Shown here: positions 1 to 5,735 of the stretch, in pieces
Layout of the letters: each line of letters starts with the position of its first letter
Position numbering within the stretch: position 1 is the first letter of the stretch
Assembly (NCBI GenBank): GCA_020851395.1
Contig: JADZCW010000047.1
Location: forward strand, 1 to 7,518
Direction of reading: 5' to 3'
Length of the DNA: 7,518 nucleotides
Source of the DNA: Phycisphaeraceae bacterium
Lineage (GTDB): Bacteria; Planctomycetota; Phycisphaerae; Phycisphaerales; Phycisphaeraceae
The notes under the pieces: generated by a model
What the model saw: the letters and a program-made list of their open reading frames with translations, nothing else
Told to the model about the DNA's origin: nothing
Database searches by the model: none
Program-made: the position numbers and the translations under genes

Positions 1-525
1 AAGCCCGCCACGCCCCCGGAAGTGCGCAAGCTCATCCGCCAGATCAGCTTCGTCCCCGAGCTGACCCGCGCCGACCAGTTGCTCATCCAGTTCCGCAAAC
101 GCGGCACGACCATCGCCATCGCCGTCGACGAGTACGGCGGCACCGCCGGCCTGATCACCCTCGAGGATGTGGTCGAAGAACTCATCGGCGACCTCTTCAG
201 CCCCTACGACTCCGAGGGCCCCCCGCAGGTCGTCGCCCTGACCCCCGGCCAGTGGCGCGTCAGCGCCGACCTGCCCATCCACGAGTGGGCCCAGACCTTC
301 GCCCCCCTCCACCCACGCGGCGACGCCGTGACGCTCGGTGGCCTGGTCATGGACCGACTCGGCCGCGTCCCGCGCGTCGGCGACCGCGTCGAGGCCGGAA
401 ACCTCTTGGTCGAGGTCGAAGCCATGGACCGCTGGCGCATCGCCTCCCTCCGCCTGACCCTCGCCATACCTCAGAGCTCCGACGATCCATCCGTTGAGGC
501 TTACGAGGGGGAGGCCTCGCTATGA
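1..525 (+). CDS. CNNM/CorC-type transporter, C-terminal part (CBS + CorC_HlyC domains), 5'-truncated by window
   Basis: The reading frame is open from base 1, so the gene begins upstream; 174 residues are visible. The GTG at 22 sits inside the CBS region and is unlikely to be the true start. Visible residues about 15-62 hold the second CBS motif, including the family-typical DEYGGTAGLITLEDVVEEL. Residues about 75-155 match the CorC_HlyC (transporter-associated) domain, with a GDAVTLGGLV core, a GRVPRVGD turn and a closing WRIASLRLTL strand. Known members of this CNNM/CorC family have an N-terminal DUF21 membrane domain, are inner-membrane proteins, and are linked to Mg2+/Co2+ efflux or tolerance. 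The membrane part here is presumed to lie upstream and is not seen. The stop overlaps the start of the next gene by ATGA (522-525), so the two are very probably co-translated. Family is sure; the transported ion is inferred. Confidence 0.93.
   Translation, partial: KPATPPEVRKLIRQISFVPELTRADQLLIQFRKRGTTIAIAVDEYGGTAGLITLEDVVEELIGDLFSPYDSEGPPQVVALTPGQWRVSADLPIHEWAQTFAPLHPRGDAVTLGGLVMDRLGRVPRVGDRVEAGNLLVEVEAMDRWRIASLRLTLAIPQSSDDPSVEAYEGEASL
505..514 (+). promoter_or_regulatory. Shine-Dalgarno site for the second CNNM gene
   Basis: The purine run GAGGGGGAGG lies 7 bases before the ATG at 522, inside the end of the preceding gene. It supports this ATG as the true start and independent ribosome recruitment in addition to coupling through the ATGA overlap. 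Confidence 0.75.
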
Positions 526-1520
526 CCCCCCTGAGCCAAGAGACGCTGACCACCGCCCTGATGCTCACCGGTTTCGGACTCTCGGCGCTCTTCTCCGGCA
601 TGGAGATGGGCGTCTACTCCCTCAACCGCGTGCGATTGGAGATCCTCGCCGACCAGGCCAGCTACTCCGCCGCCCTGCTTCGCCGACTGACGCGCGACCC
701 CGTCACGCTCCTCTCGACACTCCTGATCGGCAACAACATCGCCAACTACCTCGGCACCCTCGGCCTGGCCCTCTTGCTCGAGCACCGCGGCTTCGCCGAC
801 TGGCAAGTCATTCTCCTGAACGTCGCCATCGTCACGCCGATCCTCTTTGTCTTCTGCGAGACCCTGCCCAAGGACCTCTTCGCCGCCTACAGCGATCGAC
901 TGACCTATCGCCTGGCCCCCGCCGTCGAGGCCATCCGCCGCCTCCTGACCTGGACGGGCCTGCTGCCGATCGTCATGGGCTTTACCCGGATGGTTGAGAA
1001 ACTCCTGCCCGGCTCCCGCCACCACGCCGGCCTGCACCCCCGCCGGCACATGCAACTCCTGGTCAGCGAGGGCGTCGGCCGAGGACTGCTCAGCGACGAA
1101 CAATCCGTCCTGGTCGAGCGCGTCCTGGCCCTGAACGACCTGCGCGTCGTCGACGAGGCCGTGCCCTGGTCCAAAGTTATCTCCGTCAAGCTCAGCGATC
1201 CGCCCGCCGCGCTCTTTCGGCTCGCCGACCGCACCAGTCTCTCCCGCTTCCCCGTCCTGGACGACCAGGGCCGCGTCGCCGGCGTGGTGAGCCTCTACGA
1301 CGCCCTGCAGCACGACCCCGCCTCCTGCCCGCCCGTCGCTCAGCTCATGCGTCCAGCCGTCACAGTCGAGCCGCAGATGCCCCTGCGGGCGGCCCTGCGG
1401 CTCTTCCAGAAACAGCGGCTGGACCTGGCCATCGTCGCCGGCCGTGAAGACGCCCCGCGCGGCCTGGTCACCGTCAAGGACCTCGTCGAGCCGATCACCG
1501 GCGAACTTGTCGCCTGGTAG
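522..1520 (+). CDS. CNNM/DUF21-CBS domain membrane transporter (hemolysin-related family), short form
   Basis: This 332-aa inner-membrane protein is complete. The DUF21/CNNM membrane domain covers about residues 8-165. It has the SGME motif at 25-28, NRVRLEILA at 35-43, LLIGNNIAN at 67-75 and ETLPK at 113-117, and hydrophobic segments near 10-25, 63-87, 95-112 and 141-155. Two CBS repeats follow: about 214-262 (FPVLDDQGRVAGVVSLYDAL) and 276-328 (MRPAVTVE through GLVTVKDLVEPITGEL). The protein ends directly after the CBS pair, so the CorC_HlyC domain present in the upstream neighbour is missing. Relatives such as CorB/CorC and eukaryotic CNNMs move or regulate Mg2+; CBS pairs sense adenine nucleotides. 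Ion specificity here is inferred. The start is fixed by a strong SD and the ATGA overlap. The pair may be a hetero-complex or a recent paralog pair. Confidence 0.94.
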   Translation: MTPLSQETLTTALMLTGFGLSALFSGMEMGVYSLNRVRLEILADQASYSAALLRRLTRDPVTLLSTLLIGNNIANYLGTLGLALLLEHRGFADWQVILLNVAIVTPILFVFCETLPKDLFAAYSDRLTYRLAPAVEAIRRLLTWTGLLPIVMGFTRMVEKLLPGSRHHAGLHPRRHMQLLVSEGVGRGLLSDEQSVLVERVLALNDLRVVDEAVPWSKVISVKLSDPPAALFRLADRTSLSRFPVLDDQGRVAGVVSLYDALQHDPASCPPVAQLMRPAVTVEPQMPLRAALRLFQKQRLDLAIVAGREDAPRGLVTVKDLVEPITGELVAW

Positions 1521-1541
1521 CCCCGCCCCCGTGAGCTCGCC

Positions 1542-2183
1542 ATGCGCTGGTCCCCCGCCGACATCGCAGACGTCGTGGCCGCGGGCCTGGTCCTGCGCGC
1601 CGCGGCCGACGACGACGAGCAGGCTGTTTACGGCTTCGACGCCCTCGATGAGCTGGGCCTGCACCCGATCCTCCGCCACGCCCTGGAAGAGGCCGGCTAC
1701 GGCGTCCACCCCGAGCAGCGCTACCCCGAGCAGCGCCTCCGCCCCCGCCGCTCCGAGGGCAAGCGTTGCGACATGGTCCTGACGCCCGACGGATTGCCCC
1801 TACGCGATCCACTCGTCGCCGGCACGCTCTTCGACCAGCAGCCCGCCGTCGACGCCGACCTGGCCTACTGGCTCGAGGTCAAGACCGTCTCGCAATATCA
1901 GACCGACGGCCCCTTCGCTCGCTACAGCGCCGAGCTGCTCCAGCCCGTCACCGGCGACGTCAAGAAGATCTGGTCCGACCCCGTCATCCGCCACGGCGGG
2001 CTCCTGCTGATCCTCTTCACCGAGAACCAGCGGATCGCCGAGCACGACATCCTCGCCTGGCACGAACGTTGTCTCGAGAAGGGGTATCCCGTCGCCGCCC
2101 CGGCCCTGCGCGGCCTGCCGATCACCGACCGCATCGGCAACGCCTGGTGCGCCGCCGCGTTGTTTCCCATCCGTAACGCATGA
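1542..2183 (+). CDS. Putative PD-(D/E)XK-fold nuclease-like protein, 213 aa
   Basis: I do not recognise a named family. The order of motifs fits the PD-(D/E)XK restriction-endonuclease fold: a helix rich in acidic residues (about 35-51, with E49/E50), then a strand and the core RCDMVL with D77, then WLEVKT with E112 and K114, then a helix containing DVKKI (139-143) and a hydrophobic strand GGLLLILFTE (152-161). D77, E112 and K114 are the expected metal-binding and catalytic triad. The D-to-E spacing of 35 residues is long, implying an insertion. No signal peptide or membrane segment is seen, so it is probably cytosolic. It follows the CNNM gene by 21 bases on the same strand, so it is probably in the same transcript, though no functional link is obvious. 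The leader is C-rich with no clear SD, which weakens the start choice; no other good in-frame start is seen. Alternative: a nuclease-fold protein without activity. Confidence 0.8.
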   Translation: MRWSPADIADVVAAGLVLRAAADDDEQAVYGFDALDELGLHPILRHALEEAGYGVHPEQRYPEQRLRPRRSEGKRCDMVLTPDGLPLRDPLVAGTLFDQQPAVDADLAYWLEVKTVSQYQTDGPFARYSAELLQPVTGDVKKIWSDPVIRHGGLLLILFTENQRIAEHDILAWHERCLEKGYPVAAPALRGLPITDRIGNAWCAAALFPIRNA

Positions 2184-2211
2184 CCAGGGGTATGCCCTAC
2201 GGCGTTGCCGA
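2134..2211. terminator. Inverted repeat bracketing the convergent gene ends (possible bidirectional terminator)
   Basis: TCGGCAACGCC (2134-2144) and GGCGTTGCCGA (2201-2211) are exact reverse complements. They straddle the 13-bp gap between the nuclease-like gene and the oppositely oriented pilus-type operon. Two smaller pairs lie inside: GCGTT/AACGC (2157-2161, 2175-2179) and AGGG/CCCT (2186-2189, 2195-2198). No T-run follows on either strand, so this is not a classic intrinsic terminator, and the 56-base spacing makes a simple hairpin weak. The position is suggestive, but chance in GC-rich coding DNA remains possible. Confidence 0.3.
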
Positions 2212-4182
2212 CGAATTCGCCTGCGGCGCCGCCCAGAGCAACTCGTCGTTGCGATAGACCTCACGCTGTGGGTCGCTCGCGTCCGACCGAATCGACCGTT
2301 GCGCCAGCCTCTGCGTCCGCAGGTCCAGCAGCAGCGCCTCGGTGTCGCCACCGGCGCCTGCGGGGGCGGTCAGATCCACCAGCACCATCCCCAGCCCGAA
2401 GTCAATCTGCGCGTCGCTGTCGCCGACCTTCTTCGTCCGCGCCCCCCCGATGACGTCGCCAGGGTGGATGTTGTCGAACGTGTACGACCGCCACACCCCG
2501 TCGTAGAGCTTATAGACCTCGACGTTGGCCGCCTGAACGTCGGCCGACCCGCCGACGAGGAAGAACTTGTGCTCGGGCTCGACCTGCACCGGCTCGGTCC
2601 AATCGCTCGGCTCGGAAGCCAGGCCCAGGTTCTCGGCCTGCGGTTTCTGCTCCGGCGCCAGGTTCTGCTGCCGGCCGAACAACGGGTTGAGCATGTTGGC
2701 CGTCACCCGGTAGCGGTACGTCCGGCCGGGCAGAACCGTCAGGTCGTTGACGTAGAACTCCTGCTGCTTGGGCAGGGGTGCGTCGGGGTTGGTCACCCGT
2801 CTCGGACGAGCCGCCGGCGTCTGGGGCGCCGGCGTCGAGTTGATGGAACCGTCCTCCGTCGGCGGGCCGCCGAAGTACCGTCGCTGCATCTCGAGCAGCG
2901 CTTCCTCATCCGTCATCGTCCGCTGACCGGTCGCCGACGCGGCTTCGGTGTCCTGGACCTTGGCGACCTGCTCGCCGCGGCGCGCCGCCGCCAACATGTC
3001 GTCACGCTCCCTGGTCTTCTGCTGGAGTTGCTGCTGGACGTCCGCGAGTTGCTCAGCCGGTGTCTGACGTCGTTGCGGCTGTCGCCCCGTCGAGGACCCC
3101 GCGCCCAAGGCGCCGCTGGCGGCGTTGGCCGCCTGCAGGATGGGGTCGACCGGCGGAGGGGTGCTGGCCGGCGCCTGCGACGGCCGGCCGCTGCTGTCCG
3201 CCTGTTGCTGCTGATCGATCCGACGCTGCAATGCGGACACCTGGCGTGTCAGACGATCGATCTCCCTGTTCAGTTGCGTCAGCCTGGCCGCGTCCTCGCT
3301 GCTGAAGATCGCGCCGGGCGACAGCGGCGACACCCACGGCGGCCCGCCGGCGAGCATCAGGAACTCCGGCCTAAGCACGTCCTCCTGCGACAGGCGTACC
3401 CGCTGGATCAGCGCCGACGCGTCGACGCCCGGCCCTTGCGTCACACCGTGGAAGACCACCTGCCCAGGCATGGGATCGATCCGCACCGCCGGGCCCCATT
3501 GACCCGTGACTGGGTCGAGTTCCTGACGCTCGAGCACCACGTCCACGACGTACATCGCGTTGCGCTGCCAGCTGACGGGGATCTGCCGGCCGCCCGAGAC
3601 CGCCTTGAGCATCGCCTCCCACGCCTCGAGGTCGATCTTCCCCCCCACCGTCACGTAGCGGAAGTCCCGCGGACGCTCGTCGCCCACGATCGCCACGACC
3701 CTCGCCAGCAGGTCCGGATCCATCGAGTCGTTCAGTACCCCGTGCGCCGCTCGCGTCACAAGATCCTTGGGCGACGGCGGCGTGGGCACCTCGTACATCG
3801 ACAGCGGCGAGTTGTCCAGGCGGAACTCATTGAGCGCCAGGCCCGGCTCCGACAGCGGGATCTTGAACCGCGCGCCCGACCCGGCGATGGGCTCGTTGAG
3901 CTTCCGCACGAAGGCGTCGCTGTCCGCCGCGACCTTGAAGTCCGCCAGCTCCGGCGGGATCGTGTCCGAGCTGAGCTTGCGCTGGAGCTGATCGGCGGCG
4001 CGCGTCACCTGCTCCGCCACCTCCGCGGGCGAGACCTTCTCGGCCGACCGTCCCGCCAAGATCTCCGCGCTGTACGGCTTGCCCAGCGAGAAATTCCAGA
4101 TCAGCACGCCCGCCGACACCACCGCCGCGACCAGCACGATCTTGTCCACGTACTTCAGCAGCAGGTCCAGGTATCGCTTCAT
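2197..4182 (-). CDS. Membrane-anchored periplasmic protein, positional counterpart of PilP/GspC, 661 aa
   Basis: No named family is recognised with certainty. A short basic N-terminus (MKRYLDLLLKYVDK) precedes one membrane segment at about 14-33, giving a cytoplasm-in, periplasm-out anchor. Residues 40-290 are a mixed alpha/beta region. Coiled-coil-like stretches lie at about 296-327 (LTQLNREIDRLTRQVSALQR) and 377-402, separated by a Gln/Pro/Ala/Ser-rich linker (328-376). Another low-complexity linker covers about 440-472. A beta-rich, fibronectin-III-like segment follows at about 474-545 (PGRTYRYRVTANMLNP; a Trp at 528), then a final beta-rich domain at 546-640. It is the third gene after PilM-PilN and PilO-like genes, where PilP (T4P) or GspC (T2SS) normally lies, so a role bridging the inner-membrane platform to the secretin is inferred. 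It is several times longer than those families. A good SD (GGGAG) supports the start. Confidence 0.85.
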   Translation of the reverse strand: MKRYLDLLLKYVDKIVLVAAVVSAGVLIWNFSLGKPYSAEILAGRSAEKVSPAEVAEQVTRAADQLQRKLSSDTIPPELADFKVAADSDAFVRKLNEPIAGSGARFKIPLSEPGLALNEFRLDNSPLSMYEVPTPPSPKDLVTRAAHGVLNDSMDPDLLARVVAIVGDERPRDFRYVTVGGKIDLEAWEAMLKAVSGGRQIPVSWQRNAMYVVDVVLERQELDPVTGQWGPAVRIDPMPGQVVFHGVTQGPGVDASALIQRVRLSQEDVLRPEFLMLAGGPPWVSPLSPGAIFSSEDAARLTQLNREIDRLTRQVSALQRRIDQQQQADSSGRPSQAPASTPPPVDPILQAANAASGALGAGSSTGRQPQRRQTPAEQLADVQQQLQQKTRERDDMLAAARRGEQVAKVQDTEAASATGQRTMTDEEALLEMQRRYFGGPPTEDGSINSTPAPQTPAARPRRVTNPDAPLPKQQEFYVNDLTVLPGRTYRYRVTANMLNPLFGRQQNLAPEQKPQAENLGLASEPSDWTEPVQVEPEHKFFLVGGSADVQAANVEVYKLYDGVWRSYTFDNIHPGDVIGGARTKKVGDSDAQIDFGLGMVLVDLTAPAGAGGDTEALLLDLRTQRLAQRSIRSDASDPQREVYRNDELLWAAPQANSSATP

Positions 4183-4190
4183 CTTCGCTA

Positions 4191-4195
4191 CTCCC
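4191..4195 (-). promoter_or_regulatory. Shine-Dalgarno site for the 661-aa protein gene
   Basis: On the minus strand GGGAG sits 8 bases before the ATG at 4182. It lies in the loop of a small 4-bp stem formed by CGCT and AGCG (4186-4189 and 4196-4199), which would leave the site exposed. It decides the start codon. Confidence 0.65.
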
Positions 4196-4198
4196 AGC

Positions 4199-4219
4199 GC
4201 CGGGCGAACTCGGCCCGGC
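4199..4219 (-). promoter_or_regulatory. GC-rich hairpin in the 65-bp gap between the PilO-like gene and the 661-aa gene
   Basis: GCCGGGC (4199-4205) and GCCCGGC (4213-4219) form a perfect 7-bp stem with a 7-base loop. It lies just upstream of the SD of the following gene, in the only sizeable gap of this operon. No U-run follows in the minus-strand transcript, so a complete intrinsic terminator is unlikely. A role in mRNA processing or stability, or partial attenuation that lowers expression of the last gene, is possible; function is inferred only. Confidence 0.4.
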
Positions 4220-4247
4220 CGCGGCTCTCAGCCCACGGACCTTCAAG

Positions 4248-5735
4248 TCAGTTCGTCGCCTCGCCCTCGGGCGCCGCACCCTCGGCCTCCGGCTGCGGCA
4301 CGCCCACCGCCAGTTTCACCACACGGGGCATCAGCGACGCCGTCCACGCCCGCAGCCACACCGTCTCGATCGACAGCGTCAGCTCCACCACGTCGTCCGG
4401 CCCGTAGACATAGCCCTGAAGCAGGTCCTGGTACTCATCCACGTCCTGCGTGGACACCTGCAGCACCGTGATGAAGTTCACTTTCGACAACGCGTCGAGG
4501 AACTGCGGGATCCGCGTCGAATCGATCACCACCGTCACCCGCGCGTGCCAGACGTCGAACTGGTCGTTGCTCGACCGGCCCGTCGGCGACACCGCGTAGT
4601 CCACCGGCGGCAGCTCCGCAGGCGGCGTGGGATCGGGCTCCTCGCCCTGCGGCGCCGCCGCCACCGCCGACGACGCAGACGGCAACGACCCGCCTTCCAT
4701 GTCCGGCGGACGCATCGCCTCCGCCAGCATTGCCGCTTGCGCGTCGTATGCCGCGCTCGACGCCGCGGCATCGTAAGACGAAGAAGAAGATCGGCCGGCC
4801 TGCGTCAGGAACGTCCCGCCGTTGTCGATCCCCACGTACCCCGGGCCGACGACCTCGATCGAAACCAGACGCTTGACCGGCGCCGTCGTCACGTCCTGCG
4901 TCGGATCGTCAACGCGATTGACTCGCCCGATCGCCGCGACAATGTCCTGCTGCACCCACAGCGACATCTGCGAGCGCCAGATCTCCGACAGCTTCGGCTG
5001 CCGGGCGTCGTAGGCCCAACCCGCTACGTCCAGCGGCCACGCTGACGGCTCCCGCCTGGCATAGACGTGAATCCCCCTCGCCCGACGCGTGAGGAACTCC
5101 TTGAGCCGCTGACTCCGGCGGCCGCTCATCTCCCGCTGCTCGGCCGGCGACAAGTCGCTGATCTTCCGCGGCGAGATCTCGGCATTGATCTCCTGGTCGA
5201 CCTTGCTCAGCTCCTCGGTGATCTCCGCGGGCGTCGGCGGGCTGCCGGCATTCAGGTGCGGCAGGCCGAATGCGTTGGGTTGTTCGCTGAGCATCGCCGC
5301 CATCATCTCACGGTAACGCTCGCGGGCTGTGTAGGGCAGGTCCGGCCGGATCGGCTGCGGGAACAGCCCGTCGAGCATCGGACGGTGCGCCCCGCGGTTG
5401 AAGGTCACCGCCTGGTCGATCACCGCCTGGCTCTCCTTCTGGATCCGCTGCTGCACCCACTCGAGCTTGTCGATCGCCGACTGGTTGATCACCATCTGCA
5501 CCGCCTGAGGATCACCCGCGGACTCGGGGGCCGGGATCTGAACCGAGGCGTCGGCGTACTGGTTGATCTCCGACAGCTTGGCGTTGGCCTGTTTGCTCAT
5601 GTCCGCCTGGAACCGGCTGCCGGGCATCCAGACCAGCAACACCCATACCGACAGCGACGCGACGATCACCGCCGCCGACCCGACGGTCATCGGGTTGGCC
5701 TTGGCCCATTCGAGCAGATGCTTGACGTGCTTCAT
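4248..5735 (-). CDS. PilO/GspM-like type IV pilus/T2SS platform protein, enlarged, 495 aa
   Basis: A cytoplasmic N-terminal stretch (about 1-16) precedes a membrane segment at about 17-37 (VIVASLSVWVLLVW), then a large periplasmic part. Residues 80-112 look helical. Residues 165-220 are charged and helical. The WVQQDIVAAIGRVN segment (260-273) and a beta-rich stretch (285-312) follow. After a Ser/Ala/Pro/Glu-rich linker (about 314-390, with five serines at 316-320) comes a beta-alpha-beta region at 392-460 (WHARVTVVIDSTRIPQFLDA, then VVELTLSIETVWL) resembling the ferredoxin-like domain of PilO and GspM. The tail is acidic and Pro/Ala-rich. PilO and GspM are roughly 200 aa or less, so this is more than double. 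Its start overlaps the PilM-PilN gene by ATGA (5732-5735), the expected M-N-O gene order. Assignment rests on topology and context more than on residue identity. Confidence 0.85.
   Translation of the reverse strand: MKHVKHLLEWAKANPMTVGSAAVIVASLSVWVLLVWMPGSRFQADMSKQANAKLSEINQYADASVQIPAPESAGDPQAVQMVINQSAIDKLEWVQQRIQKESQAVIDQAVTFNRGAHRPMLDGLFPQPIRPDLPYTARERYREMMAAMLSEQPNAFGLPHLNAGSPPTPAEITEELSKVDQEINAEISPRKISDLSPAEQREMSGRRSQRLKEFLTRRARGIHVYARREPSAWPLDVAGWAYDARQPKLSEIWRSQMSLWVQQDIVAAIGRVNRVDDPTQDVTTAPVKRLVSIEVVGPGYVGIDNGGTFLTQAGRSSSSSYDAAASSAAYDAQAAMLAEAMRPPDMEGGSLPSASSAVAAAPQGEEPDPTPPAELPPVDYAVSPTGRSSNDQFDVWHARVTVVIDSTRIPQFLDALSKVNFITVLQVSTQDVDEYQDLLQGYVYGPDDVVELTLSIETVWLRAWTASLMPRVVKLAVGVPQPEAEGAAPEGEATN

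Noticed and set aside
1521..1541. Possible promoter or SD between the CNNM gene and the nuclease-like gene
   Set aside because: The 21 bases are C-rich with no recognisable -10/-35 or good SD, so read-through from the CNNM genes is the simpler view.
501..1709. 402-residue open frame on the - strand opposite the second CNNM gene
   Set aside because: The opposite strand encodes a complete, motif-rich CNNM protein. This frame gives a Gly/Asp/Gln-rich composition without recognisable motifs and spans several sense genes.
2299..4407. 702-residue open frame on the + strand opposite the 661-aa gene
   Set aside because: It is antisense to a gene with a clear membrane segment, coiled coils and SD. 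Its translation is Arg/His/Leu-rich with no domain, typical of an opposite-strand frame in GC-rich DNA, and it runs across a gene boundary.
4776..4790. Run of five serine codons, mostly TCT, in a GC-rich gene
   Set aside because: It is a short low-complexity linker in the PilO-like protein. At four TCT codons it is too short to argue for phase variation.
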